This document shows, piece by piece, positions 1 to 7,468 of a stretch of 64,000 nt of DNA. Origin of the DNA: Microbacterium mitrae (GTDB lineage: Bacteria; Actinomycetota; Actinomycetes; Actinomycetales; Microbacteriaceae). The position numbers were made by a program, and so were the translations under genes. Below the pieces are notes generated by a model. The model was not told the origin of the DNA. It saw nothing but the letters and a program-made list of their open reading frames with translations, and ran no database searches. How positions within the stretch are numbered: the stretch's first letter is position 1; each line of letters starts with the position of its first letter. The DNA lies in assembly GCF_008017445.1 (NCBI RefSeq), contig NZ_VRSW01000003.1, positions 108,279 through 172,278 of the forward strand. Reading direction: 5' to 3'.

Positions 1-119
1 GCGCGCGGTTCCCCCAAAACCCCCGCGTCCGGGGGGGGCCCCCCCCACCCCGGGGGCGCCCCCCCACTCATTTTCTGACGCACCGTCTGTGGTGCCGTGG
101 TTGTGGAACCAGTGATGCG
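1..119. other. C/G homopolymer-rich window edge, no gene
   Basis: Bases 1 to about 67 are almost entirely runs of C and G (a G8 next to a C8, several C5-C7 runs), unlike any other part of the window. No ORF, terminator or RNA gene is visible. It may be a true GC-rich intergenic stretch downstream of the response regulator or a poorly resolved assembly end; sequence alone cannot decide. Confidence 0.5.
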
Positions 120-806
120 CTAGGCCAGGCCGTTGCGGTGTGCGAAGACGACCGCCGCAACCCGGTCGCGGGCGCCGAGCTTGGCGAGCACGTTGGAGAC
201 GTGCGATTTCACGGTGGCCTCGCCGATGAAGAGCGCGCTTGCGATCTCGGCATTGGAGAGCGCTTGAGCCAACAGGCGCAGCACCTCCTGCTCGCGCTCG
301 GTGAGGTCAACGGCAATGTGTGGCGCGGGCGCGGAAGCCGCGTTGTGCGCCTCGGCCGATGGCGCGGATTCGTGCGCGTGCGCCTCGGCGGCAAACCGCT
401 CAATCACGCGTTTGGTGACTTCTGGCGCCAGGAGGGCGTCTCCCGCGGCGGCCACCCGCACGGCCGAGATCAACTCGTCGGCGCCGGCATTTTTCAGCAA
501 GAATCCGCTCGCCCCGGCCTCCAGCGCTTGAAACACATAGTCGTCGCGGTCAAACGTTGTCACGACCACAATTGCAGAGCGAACGGCGGGGTCGGCCACG
601 ATCTGGCGGGTGGCTTCGAGGCCATCCATGTCGGGCATTTGCACGTCCATGCAGATGACATCGGGGTGCACGTCGCGGGCAACGGTGATGGCTTCTCGCC
701 CGGTGGAGGCTTCGGCTACGACCTCGATGTCATCGGTCGAGGCGAGAATCATCCGAAAGCCCGCGCGCATCACGGCATGATCGTCAACCAGCATCACCCG
801 AATCAT
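120..806 (-). CDS. NarL/FixJ-family response regulator
   Basis: A 228-residue DNA-binding response regulator, the output half of a two-component system. The N-terminal receiver domain (about 1-125) has the acidic pocket VDDH at 8-10, the phospho-acceptor Asp54 in ICMDVQMPD, a TT switch and the conserved Lys in FLLKNA. A low-complexity Ala/His/Pro linker (about 140-165) leads to a LuxR helix-turn-helix with LTEREQEVLRLLA and IGEATVKSHVSNVLAKL. Its ATG overlaps the stop of the upstream kinase by 4 nt (ATGA), so the two are translationally coupled and almost certainly cognate. The signal and target genes cannot be told from the sequence. Confidence 0.93.
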   Translation of the reverse strand: MIRVMLVDDHAVMRAGFRMILASTDDIEVVAEASTGREAITVARDVHPDVICMDVQMPDMDGLEATRQIVADPAVRSAIVVVTTFDRDDYVFQALEAGASGFLLKNAGADELISAVRVAAAGDALLAPEVTKRVIERFAAEAHAHESAPSAEAHNAASAPAPHIAVDLTEREQEVLRLLAQALSNAEIASALFIGEATVKSHVSNVLAKLGARDRVAAVVFAHRNGLA

Positions 807-2092
807 GCGCTCGCCTCCGCGAGATCAGCGTCGGTCGGCGCCGCCGGGGCCAGCGGCACCTGAACGCGCACCAGCAAACCGCCGCGTGCGCGCGGGATCA
901 TCTCAATGGTTCCGCCCGATGCTGCCGCGCGCTCGCGCATGCCCAACTGGCCAAGCCCTGGCCGAACCTGCAGCATGGACCGCCCCGTGTTAGTCACCTC
1001 AAGCTCGACGAAGTAGGGGTCGTAGCGCAGTCGAACATCGGCCGTCGCGTCGGCCCCGCCGTGGCGGCGAGCGTTGGTGAGGCTCTCCTGGGCAATGCGG
1101 TACAGGTTCGCCTGCACCACATTGGGCACGACGCGTTCGTCGCCCAGCACCGTGAAGGCGGTGGGCATTCCGGCCTCGTTGACGTGATCGATCAGATCGC
1201 GCAACCCCTCAAGTCGAAGCGTCGACGCAAAGCCCGCGTCGGCGCCATCGTCGGGAGTGCGCAGGGTCTCAAGCAGGAGGCGAAGCTCGGCGATCGCAGT
1301 GCGGGCCGAGGTTTCGATGGTGGTCAGCGCCTCGGCGGTGGCCTGCGGGTTCTTCGTCATCATGAGGCGCGCGGCCGAGGCTTGCACGCCCATCGCCGAA
1401 ACGTGGTGCGCCACCACATCGTGCAGTTCGCGGGCGATCGCCACGCGGTCAAGCGCGACGGCCTGCGCGGCGGTACGTTCGCGTTCCGCCTCCAGTTCGC
1501 GCGTGCGTTGGCGAAGCCTTTCGTGCTCGATGGCGGCGTGCCAGGCGCGGTCGCCCATAAACCACGCGCCACCGAAGAACCCAATGTTGATCAGCACGTT
1601 GAGCAGCATCCACGCCACGTACGGCGAGAACAACCCGACGCGCGACAGGCCGTCTTCGATCTCGACGTCGGCGGTGGCCGAGATGTACATGTTGATGAAC
1701 AGCCAGAGCATCATCAGCGAGGTGATGATCGTGCGGCTCCAAAACGCCCGGCGACGATCATTCACCCAGGCGCCGACGGTGAACAGTGCGATAAACATCG
1801 CGATATTACCGACATGCACTTCAGGAACCTGAAAGGTCACGCCCACGAAGTAGGTGGCGCACACGATGGCTGCCACGGCGATCGGATATCGGCGCCGAAA
1901 CGCGAGCGCGCCACACACGACCGTTGTGGTGAGCAGGGCCCATTCGATGCCGACCTGCGTTTCGCCGTAGAAGCTGACGACGCTCATGAGCCCCGAGCTG
2001 ATCACGCCAGCAACAAAGAGTCCGAGCGCGATCCACAGATCGGCGCGGTAGTTCTGCTCGGTCGGGGCCGGGCGGGCAACAACATCAGCCAT
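803..2092 (-). CDS. DesK/NarX-type sensor histidine kinase
   Basis: A 429-residue membrane sensor kinase that phosphorylates the adjacent response regulator. The first 180 residues hold about five to six hydrophobic segments. A charged helix (about 185-215) precedes the HisKA_3 domain with phospho-acceptor His224 in ARELHDVVAHHVS. The HATPase domain follows, with an N box (AQESLTNARRHG) and a G box (GLGQLGMRERA). The reading frame is open for another 81 codons upstream, but I place the start at 2092. There an ATG lies 6 nt from a TACGGT -10 box and begins the conserved membrane domain; the upstream extension is low-complexity and carries GGTTGCG repeats. Confidence 0.9.
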   Translation of the reverse strand: MADVVARPAPTEQNYRADLWIALGLFVAGVISSGLMSVVSFYGETQVGIEWALLTTTVVCGALAFRRRYPIAVAAIVCATYFVGVTFQVPEVHVGNIAMFIALFTVGAWVNDRRRAFWSRTIITSLMMLWLFINMYISATADVEIEDGLSRVGLFSPYVAWMLLNVLINIGFFGGAWFMGDRAWHAAIEHERLRQRTRELEAERERTAAQAVALDRVAIARELHDVVAHHVSAMGVQASAARLMMTKNPQATAEALTTIETSARTAIAELRLLLETLRTPDDGADAGFASTLRLEGLRDLIDHVNEAGMPTAFTVLGDERVVPNVVQANLYRIAQESLTNARRHGGADATADVRLRYDPYFVELEVTNTGRSMLQVRPGLGQLGMRERAAASGGTIEMIPRARGGLLVRVQVPLAPAAPTDADLAEASA

Positions 2093-2098
2093 GCTCCC

Positions 2099-2104
2099 AC
2101 CGTA
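2099..2104 (-). promoter_or_regulatory. -10 box TACGGT of the kinase-regulator operon (leaderless)
   Basis: TACGGT ends 6 nt before the ATG at 2092, so transcription would begin at or next to the start codon. The same geometry recurs at 14 other genes in the window. Confidence 0.55.
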
Positions 2105-2174
2105 GGCGGATGTTGTGAATCGCGCCTCCGCCACACGACGGAGATTTGTCGCGCCCGGAACCATGGGGTTTCGT

Positions 2175-2230
2175 GGGTCGCGCTGGGTTGCGCTGCGCGA
2201 GTGGGTTGCGCTGGGCGGGCGGGTTGCGCT
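2175..2230. repeat. GGGTTGCGCTG short tandem repeats
   Basis: GGGTTGCGCTG or a one-base variant occurs four times between the kinase start and the VOC gene, interrupted by a few bases. The 282-nt gap holds nothing else recognisable apart from a Shine-Dalgarno near its end. Confidence 0.6.
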
Positions 2231-2374
2231 GATTGCGTGGTCACGTATCGCGCTCCGCAGCGGTAACGCTCCCACCTGCGCCGACGAAGTCGCGCCAAGC
2301 TCTTGACGGTGCCCCCAGGGTTCGGCAGTATTCACTGCGGGTCCGCGGGGATTCGCTTCTCAGAGAGGCACGCC

Positions 2375-2806
2375 ATGACCATGATTTTCGTCAACCTGCC
2401 CACGTCAGATCTTGACCGCAGCAAGGAGTTCTACACGGCCCTCGGGTGCGAGATCAACCCGCTGTTCACCGACGAAAACGCGGCCTCTGTGGTGTGGAGC
2501 GAAAACGTGCACTTCATGGTGCTCACCCGCGAATACTTCGCGACCTTCACCACCAAGACTGTCGTTGACCCTCGCGACAGCGCCCAGGTGCTGATCGCCC
2601 TCACGCGCGACTCCCGCGAGCACGTCGACGAGACGCTTGCCGCTGGCCTCGCAGCCGGTGGTTCCGAGCCCCGCGAACCGCAAGACTACGGCTTCATGTA
2701 CTCCCGCTCCTTGGAAGACCTCGACGGCAACATTCTCGAGTTCTTGTATATGGAGCCGGGTGCGGCAGAGGCCGGACCGGAGGCGTACCTCGCTGACGTC
2801 GAGTAG
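2375..2806 (+). CDS. VOC-family (glyoxalase/dioxygenase-fold) protein
   Basis: A 143-residue protein with the vicinal-oxygen-chelate fold. The opening IFVNLPTSDLDRSKEFYTAL is the usual first beta-alpha unit, and the closing DLDGNILEFLYM carries the Glu expected to be a metal ligand. Family members include glyoxalases, extradiol dioxygenases and resistance proteins, and nothing here identifies the substrate. The ATG at 2375 is preceded by AGAGAGG at a 7-nt spacing, which favours it over an in-frame start 24 codons upstream. It ends 3 nt from the convergent xthA. Confidence 0.85.
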   Translation: MTMIFVNLPTSDLDRSKEFYTALGCEINPLFTDENAASVVWSENVHFMVLTREYFATFTTKTVVDPRDSAQVLIALTRDSREHVDETLAAGLAAGGSEPREPQDYGFMYSRSLEDLDGNILEFLYMEPGAAEAGPEAYLADVE

Positions 2807-2809
2807 GGG

Positions 2810-3652
2810 TTAGCCGAAAATCATCGGCACATCGTCGTCGTCGACCGGGTCAAGGTCGAGATCGACGACCACGGGTACGTGGTCGCTGGGGATCTCGCCC
2901 TTGCGCTCGTCGCGCGCGATGAAAGCACCGGAGACGGCATCGGCGAATGCCGAAGAGCCGAGGATGAAGTCGATGCGCAGGCCCTCGTTGCGCGGAAAAC
3001 GCAGCTGCTTGTAGTCCCAATAGGTGTAGCCGGTGGGAACCAGCGGGCGAACCACATCGGTCAGCCCGGCCGACTGCAGCGCGCCGAACGCCGCGCGCTC
3101 GGCGGGGGAGACGTGCGTGGAGACGCCCTCGACAATCGTGGGGTCGCCGTTGTCTTCGTCAAGCGGCGCAACATTGAAGTCGCCGACGAGGGCGAGTTTG
3201 AGCTCGGGGTTAGCGGCAAGCTCGGTCTCGGTGTAGCGGGCCAGCGCGTCGAGCCAGTGCAGCTTGTAGGTCATGTGCGGGTCATCGAGCGCGCGCCCAT
3301 TGGGGGTGTAGAGGCTCCACACCCGCACGCCGTTGATGGTCGCGCCGATCGCTCGCGCTTCAAGCGGCGCATCGGGGCCGTCGTAACCCTTCTGAAATCC
3401 GGGCATGCCGGCAAACGAAAGCTCGACGTCTTCGATCGGCTCGCGGCTCGCGATGGCGACACCGTTCCACTGGTTGAGGCCGTGAGCGACCACGTGATAG
3501 CCGGCCGCCTCAAACTCCGCGTAGGGAAACTGCTCGGGCTTGCACTTGATCTCTTGCATGGCGAGCACGTCGATGTTCTCGCGCACGGCAAATTCCACGG
3601 TGCGCACCACGCGCGCGCGAATCGAGTTGACGTTCCAAGTGGCAAGTCGCAT
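2810..3652 (-). CDS. xthA: Exodeoxyribonuclease III / AP endonuclease
   Basis: A 280-residue member of the EEP (exonuclease-endonuclease-phosphatase) family that cleaves at abasic sites and degrades 3' ends in base-excision repair. All diagnostic motifs are present in order: WNVNSIRAR at the N-terminus, QEIK with the metal-binding Glu, LYTPNG, GDFNVAP, LRIDFIL and the catalytic SDHVPVV near the C-terminus. Length matches the family. The acidic tail (DPVDDDDVP) is slightly unusual. It has its own leaderless-type promoter and no Shine-Dalgarno. Confidence 0.96.
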   Translation of the reverse strand: MRLATWNVNSIRARVVRTVEFAVRENIDVLAMQEIKCKPEQFPYAEFEAAGYHVVAHGLNQWNGVAIASREPIEDVELSFAGMPGFQKGYDGPDAPLEARAIGATINGVRVWSLYTPNGRALDDPHMTYKLHWLDALARYTETELAANPELKLALVGDFNVAPLDEDNGDPTIVEGVSTHVSPAERAAFGALQSAGLTDVVRPLVPTGYTYWDYKQLRFPRNEGLRIDFILGSSAFADAVSGAFIARDERKGEIPSDHVPVVVDLDLDPVDDDDVPMIFG

Positions 3653-3658
3653 GCCACC

Positions 3659-3664
3659 AGCCTA
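3659..3664 (-). promoter_or_regulatory. -10 box TAGGCT of xthA (leaderless)
   Basis: TAGGCT lies exactly 6 nt upstream of the xthA ATG on the minus strand, with no purine-rich ribosome-binding site between. Confidence 0.6.
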
Positions 3665-3746
3665 CGATCCCGCACCGACACCCAGCGACAGGGGTGAGGT
3701 TCCACTACGCACGGCATGCCGACGTGTGTTTGTGCGTGCCCGCGTT

Positions 3747-3829
3747 CCCACATGTCGGAGGGTTCGTGGCGACACGCCGGTCGATCACGCCGGGAGCCGG
3801 GTGCGGCGAGCATCCTTCCGACATTTGGG
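3747..3829. repeat. 83-bp palindromic element, copy A
   Basis: Terminal inverted repeats CCCACATGTCGGAGGG and CCTTCCGACATTTGGG flank a GC-rich core that contains CGACACGCCGG. The same architecture occurs at 4060-4143 and, in reverse orientation, at 32907-32988. Confidence 0.7.
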
Positions 3830-3950
3830 ACGCGCCCGCGCGCGGAACCAGGGGGGCGGAACCCAGGGTGCGGGTTCGCGGAACGAGGGGCGACGCCCGC
3901 AGGTTCCGCGCGTTCCGCGAGCCGCTGATTCCGCAGCTGGCCGCTCGCGA

Positions 3951-4020
3951 CGGGGTTGCGGTTCCGCAGCCGAGGACGAGGGAATGAAAGTGGCGGTTGA
4001 AGCTGAGGGCCGCGGGGGCT
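3951..4020 (-). pseudogene. Orphan duplicate of the PEBP gene 3' end
   Basis: The minus strand encodes AALSFNRHFHSLVLGCGTATP here, which closely matches the last 24 residues of the PEBP protein (LGFNRHFHSLARGVLIGTATP). There is no start and no upstream PEBP sequence, so this is a remnant left by the local tandem duplication. Confidence 0.75.
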
Positions 4021-4027
4021 GGCCAGG

Positions 4028-4057
4028 GCATGCCGATGTGTGTTTGTGTCGGCATGC
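4028..4057. repeat. GCATGCCGA/TCGGCATGC inverted repeat
   Basis: Perfect 9-bp arms separated by 12 nt (TGTGTGTTTGTG) sit immediately before copy B of the palindromic element. The first duplicate unit (from about 3715) keeps only the left arm. Confidence 0.6.
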
Positions 4058-4059
4058 GT

Positions 4060-4143
4060 TCCCAAATGTCGGAGGGTTCGTGGCGACACGCCGGTCGATC
4101 ACGCTGAGGGCTGGCCGCGGCGAGCATCCTTCCGACATTTGGG
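4060..4143. repeat. 83-bp palindromic element, copy B
   Basis: Inverted repeats CCCAAATGTCGGAGGG and CCTTCCGACATTTGGG; the core is similar to copy A, including GGCGACACGCCGGTCGATC. Confidence 0.7.
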
Positions 4144-4280
4144 ACAGACGCGAGCCCGGAACCAGGGGCGCGCACGGAACCAGGAGCTTGCGCCCGGAAT
4201 CACGGTGCGGGTTCTCGGAACCAATCGCGGCACCCGCAGGCTTCGCGCGTTCCGCGAGCCGCCACCCCGCAGGCGGCCCG

Positions 4281-4814
4281 CTACGGGGTGGCGGTTCCGA
4301 TGAGCACGCCGCGGGCGAGCGAATGAAAGTGACGGTTGAAGCCGAGGATCGCGGGGGTTGAGCCGGGCGCGAGATCGAGCGTTTCGACGTCGAGCGCGTC
4401 GATCACGAAGAAGTAGCGGTGCGTGCCGGTACCTGCGGGCGGGGCGGAGCCGGAGTACTGCTCAACGCGGGCCTCGTTCGGCAGCGTGATCGCGCCAGGG
4501 GGCAACAGGTCGGAGCCAGGGTCGCCAGCGCCTTCGAGGAGGGAGGTGGTAGACGCCGGAATATTGAAGACCGCCCAGTGCCAGTAGCCGGATCCGGTGG
4601 GCGCGTCCGGGTCGAACACCGACAGCGCGAACGATTTGGTGCCTTCGGGCGCGCCAGACCACGATAGCTGCGGTGATACATCGGCGCCGCCGCGCTCAGC
4701 GCTCCAGGCGGTGAGGGGCAGGGCGGAACCATCGGCAAAGTTCGCGCTGGTGAGCGTCATCGGGGCAAATTCGCGCAGTTCGGCAAGCGCGGCGTACGGA
4801 TCGTATGACAGCAT
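4281..4814 (-). CDS. YbhB/YbcL-family PEBP-like protein
   Basis: A 177-residue protein of the phosphatidylethanolamine-binding family (bacterial YbhB/YbcL, related to Raf kinase inhibitor). Visible landmarks are DVSPQLSWSGAP, FALSVFDPDAPTGSGYWHW with the ligand-site DPDAP and HW, GTHRYFFVIDAL, and a C-terminal FNRHFHS where many relatives have a related G.. motif. The physiological ligand is not known for most bacterial members. The ATG at 4814 has a strong AAGGAGGT Shine-Dalgarno, so the longer in-frame ORF is not used. The 3' end is duplicated downstream (3951-4020). Confidence 0.88.
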   Translation of the reverse strand: MLSYDPYAALAELREFAPMTLTSANFADGSALPLTAWSAERGGADVSPQLSWSGAPEGTKSFALSVFDPDAPTGSGYWHWAVFNIPASTTSLLEGAGDPGSDLLPPGAITLPNEARVEQYSGSAPPAGTGTHRYFFVIDALDVETLDLAPGSTPAILGFNRHFHSLARGVLIGTATP

Positions 4815-4884
4815 GAGCAACCTCCTTGTGGCTTGTGTCCAGGCTAGCCGCACCGGGCCGCAGGGGCAGGGTGCGCACCCCGCA

Positions 4885-4890
4885 TAGAAT
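4885..4890 (+). promoter_or_regulatory. -10 box TAGAAT of pyrE (leaderless)
   Basis: TAGAAT, then 6 nt, then ATG; no Shine-Dalgarno is visible before pyrE. Confidence 0.6.
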
Positions 4891-4896
4891 CGAAGC

Positions 4897-5475
4897 ATGA
4901 CCGCGTTTTCGTCGCCTGCCCTCGAAGCTGACCGCCAGATGCTCATTGAGCTGATCAAGAGTGAGGCCGTGTTTCACGGTGACTTCACGCTGTCGAGCGG
5001 GAAGAAGGCGTCGTATTACGTCGACATGCGCCGCCTCACGCTCGATCACCGGGCGGCCCCAGCCATCGGACGCCTGACGGCAGAGCTTGCCAGCGAGTTT
5101 GATGGCGTCGTTGCTGTCGGCGGGCTGACGCTGGGCGCGGACCCCATCGCCAACGCTGCGATGCACGCAGCCGCTGGGTCCGACCGCCCGCTCGACGCTT
5201 TCGTCGTGCGCAAGGAGCCGAAGGATCACGGCCGCGGACGCCAGATCGAGGGCGCAGAAGTTGAAGGCAAGCGCGTCATCGTCGTGGAAGACACCTCCAC
5301 CACAGGGCAGTCGGCGCTGAAGGCCGTTGAGGTATTGCGCGCCGCCGGCGCTGAGGTTGTTGCCGTCATCGTGATTGTCGACCGCAAGACCGGCGCCCAG
5401 GCTGCGATTGAAGCCGCTGGCCTGGAGTGGCGAGCCGCGATTGACCTCGACGACCTGGGTCTCGCGCCTCAGTAA
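4897..5475 (+). CDS. pyrE: Orotate phosphoribosyltransferase
   Basis: A 192-residue cytosolic enzyme that joins orotate and PRPP to give OMP in de novo pyrimidine synthesis. The flexible catalytic loop is RKEPKDHGRGRQIEG and the PRPP-binding motif is VIVVEDTSTTGQSAL; the phosphate-binding VGGLTLGADPIANA lies before them. Length matches the family. The start at 4897 is supported by the leaderless -10 box and the N-terminal SSPALEADRQMLIELIKSEAVFHGDF-type opening (first part shown only by position, residues 5-30). Confidence 0.94.
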   Translation: MTAFSSPALEADRQMLIELIKSEAVFHGDFTLSSGKKASYYVDMRRLTLDHRAAPAIGRLTAELASEFDGVVAVGGLTLGADPIANAAMHAAAGSDRPLDAFVVRKEPKDHGRGRQIEGAEVEGKRVIVVEDTSTTGQSALKAVEVLRAAGAEVVAVIVIVDRKTGAQAAIEAAGLEWRAAIDLDDLGLAPQ

Positions 5476-5544
5476 CACCCAGCGGCGCGCCTCGCGGAAC
5501 CACGGAGCGGCTCAGTCGCGCGCCGCATAAGCCTCAAAATAGGC

Positions 5545-5600
5545 GCCGCCGACCGGCGCTAAGCCAAATAGTCGCCACCGACCGGCGCTCAGCGTAAGCG
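5545..5600. repeat. CCGACCGGCGCT direct repeats
   Basis: ACCGACCGGCGCT-like units occur twice about 35 nt apart in the short gap downstream of pyrE. Each is followed by an A-rich or AAGCGCC stretch. Nothing else is seen in the gap. Confidence 0.4.
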
Positions 5601-5623
5601 CCGCAGCCTCCGCTCGTCGTCGC

Positions 5624-5743
5624 TTATTCGTTGTTGTCGTCTTTCTCGTTTTTGCGGTTGCGGAAGTACTGCCACGCGAACACGACAAGGGTGGACGCGA
5701 CGATGATGGTCGATATCAAAAACAGGATGTCGCGTTCACTCAT
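5624..5743 (-). CDS. Small single-pass membrane protein (39 aa)
   Basis: A short protein starting MSERDILFLISTIIVASTLV: one hydrophobic helix (about 6-26), then a strongly charged tail (YFRNRKNEKDDNNE). An AAGGA Shine-Dalgarno precedes the ATG at 5743. That ATG overlaps the stop of the YdeI-like gene by 4 nt, so the two are coupled. The longer in-frame ORF starts inside ydeI and is not supported. No family is recognised; by shape it is a membrane anchor or small regulatory peptide. Confidence 0.65.
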   Translation of the reverse strand: MSERDILFLISTIIVASTLVVFAWQYFRNRKNEKDDNNE

Positions 5744-6306
5744 GGGCGTTTTCCTTCGGCAGCAGTTTGAACGATGGTGGCGATGCGTTTGGTCACGGTC
5801 TGCGCAGATACCGCCATCGCGATCTGCGTGAGCTGATACTTGCGCACGCTTGCCGGATAAGAATCCCACGTTTTCTGGGCCGCGTCATTCGCCTCTAGCG
5901 CCGCCTGGAGCTCGGGCGGAACAACGCCCGCCTCGGGGCCGTCAAGAATGCTCCACCAGCCGGAGGCTTGAGCGTCATCAATCACGCGTTGCCCGGCGGG
6001 CATCATGAGACCCTCGTCAATGAGCCGCGCGACGCGCACCTTGTTGGTGGCCGCCCACGGGCTACGGTTGCGGCGCGGCGAATACCACTGCATGCGCCGC
6101 TCATCGTCGAGCGGACGGTTGGTCGCGTCGATCCACCCGAAGCACAGCGCCTCTTCGACGAGATCGTCATAGCTCGGGCGCGGCCGATCGTCACGCCATA
6201 CCACGATCCACGCGCCGTCGGAGGTGGCGTGATTTTGCTGCAACCACGCGCGCCACTGCGCTCGCGACTCTACGTGAACCTGCTCCGCATCGGCCATCCG
6301 TCCCAT
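5740..6306 (-). CDS. YdeI/OmdA-family protein
   Basis: A 188-residue protein of the YdeI/OmpD-associated family, annotated in other bacteria as involved in bacteriocin or peptide resistance; its biochemical role is unclear. Recognisable segments are the N-terminal WRAWLQQNHATSDGAWIVVWR, ALCFGWIDATNRPLDDERR with the following Y/W-rich SPRRNRSPWAATNKVRVARL, and a C-terminal helical region (WDSYPASVRKYQLTQIA). It is preceded by a leaderless-type promoter and followed by a coupled small membrane protein. Confidence 0.85.
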   Translation of the reverse strand: MGRMADAEQVHVESRAQWRAWLQQNHATSDGAWIVVWRDDRPRPSYDDLVEEALCFGWIDATNRPLDDERRMQWYSPRRNRSPWAATNKVRVARLIDEGLMMPAGQRVIDDAQASGWWSILDGPEAGVVPPELQAALEANDAAQKTWDSYPASVRKYQLTQIAMAVSAQTVTKRIATIVQTAAEGKRP

Positions 6307-6312
6307 GGCAAA

Positions 6313-6318
6313 AGCGTA
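6313..6318 (-). promoter_or_regulatory. -10 box TACGCT of ydeI-like gene (leaderless)
   Basis: TACGCT ends 6 nt before the ATG at 6306 on the minus strand. Confidence 0.55.
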
Positions 6319-6410
6319 CGGGGCAGCACCGACATCGGCACGAAGATCACGATTCGGGCAAGGGCGGGTTTTGCCACGCCGCCGGGGTCGCCGGGCCAGG
6401 AAAACCCGGA

Positions 6411-6416
6411 TAAGGT
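6411..6416 (+). promoter_or_regulatory. -10 box TAAGGT of the SDR gene (leaderless)
   Basis: TAAGGT, 6 nt, then GTG at 6423. Confidence 0.5.
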
Positions 6417-6422
6417 TGCCAC

Positions 6423-7409
6423 GTGGTTGGTTCCCGAGATTCGTGGGATGCGGGTGCGCTCCCGAGTCTTGCTGGGCGCACCTATCTGGTCACCGGAGCC
6501 ACCTCAGGGCTGGGGTACTTCTCAGCGGAACAGCTGGCTGGCGCCGGCGCGCACGTCATTTTGAGTGGGCGCAACGTCAACCGGCTGACGGCGGCTCGCG
6601 CAGCGATCGGACGCCGCGTTCCTGGCGCCTCACTGGAGTCGATGATTATCGACGTGACCAAAGGTTCCGTTGTTCGCTCGGCGGCCGCCAGCCTCTCGTC
6701 TCACGAGCGTCTCGATGGCGTCATTTTCAACGCCGGCATCGTGCACCCACCGCGCAAGCGCGAAGAGGTTGACGGTCACGAAGTCGTACTCACCACCAAC
6801 GTTCTCGGCCACTTTGCGCTCGCTGCCGGTCTGCTGCCGACGCTCGCAAAATCGGGCCGTGACTACGGCACCGGGCGCATGGTGTGGCTCGGATCGGTCT
6901 CGACCGTGTCGTGGAAGACAAACGCGATTGATCCGGAGCTGAAAGAGAACTACAGCGGTCCGCGTGCCTACGTGCAATCGAAGTTCATGGTTCAAGCGCT
7001 CGCTTCCGAGGCGCAGAGGCGCCTCGATGAGGCCGACGTCGCCGTCGAAAGTGTCATCGCGCACCCCGGATACTCGCTGAGCGGTCGCACGAATGCGGTT
7101 GCTGGCGTCAACGAGGTGCGCAGGCTCAAGCGATTCTTCGCCAACCTGCAGGCACCCGTCACGCAATCCAAAGAGGCCGGTGCGGCATCTCAGGTGCGCG
7201 CCCTCATCGACCCGCTCGTCAAGGGCGGTGACCTCGTTGGCCCGTCGCGCACCTTTACCGGCCCGCCGCGCATCTACCCGGCAGACAAAGTCACGAAGCT
7301 GACAGAACGCTCACGCCTGCCTGAAGTAGGGCGCGAAGTCTGGCAGTTCTGCGAATCGGCAACGCGGACCACGTGGCCGTTTGCCGCCTCTCGCGCGCCG
7401 CGCGTCTAA
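6423..7409 (+). CDS. Short-chain dehydrogenase/reductase
   Basis: A 328-residue NAD(P)-dependent oxidoreductase. The Rossmann glycine motif TGATSGLG sits at about 25-32, followed by SGRN where an Arg suggests NADP preference. NAG is in the FNAG segment, the catalytic Ser in VWLGSVSTVS, and the Tyr-Lys pair in AYVQSKFM. The C-terminal extension after about residue 250 resembles retinol-dehydrogenase-like SDRs. The substrate is unknown. The GTG start fits the leaderless promoter and leaves a normal short lead-in before the Rossmann fold. Confidence 0.9.
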   Translation: MVGSRDSWDAGALPSLAGRTYLVTGATSGLGYFSAEQLAGAGAHVILSGRNVNRLTAARAAIGRRVPGASLESMIIDVTKGSVVRSAAASLSSHERLDGVIFNAGIVHPPRKREEVDGHEVVLTTNVLGHFALAAGLLPTLAKSGRDYGTGRMVWLGSVSTVSWKTNAIDPELKENYSGPRAYVQSKFMVQALASEAQRRLDEADVAVESVIAHPGYSLSGRTNAVAGVNEVRRLKRFFANLQAPVTQSKEAGAASQVRALIDPLVKGGDLVGPSRTFTGPPRIYPADKVTKLTERSRLPEVGREVWQFCESATRTTWPFAASRAPRV

Positions 7410-7468
7410 CCCACACCTGAAAACCCCGCGTCGATCATCTCGCCGCACATTCATCTGAGAGGTCTCAC

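Larger units (their letters stand above)
3712..4340. repeat. Imperfect tandem duplication of a unit of about 0.31-0.34 kb
   Basis: Two diverged copies lie head to tail, roughly 3712-4026 and 4027-4340. Each starts at GGCATGCCGA, passes through an 83-bp palindromic element and a run of GGAACC/GGTTCC motifs, and ends in the sequence that encodes the C-terminus of the PEBP protein (FNRHFHS). The second copy contains the true gene end; the first holds an orphan copy. No gene other than that fragment lies in the 628-nt gap. Confidence 0.75.

Noticed and set aside
1061-2266. Plus-strand 401-codon ORF opposite the histidine kinase
   Set aside because: Antisense shadow in high-GC DNA; the minus strand has a complete kinase with H, N and G boxes.
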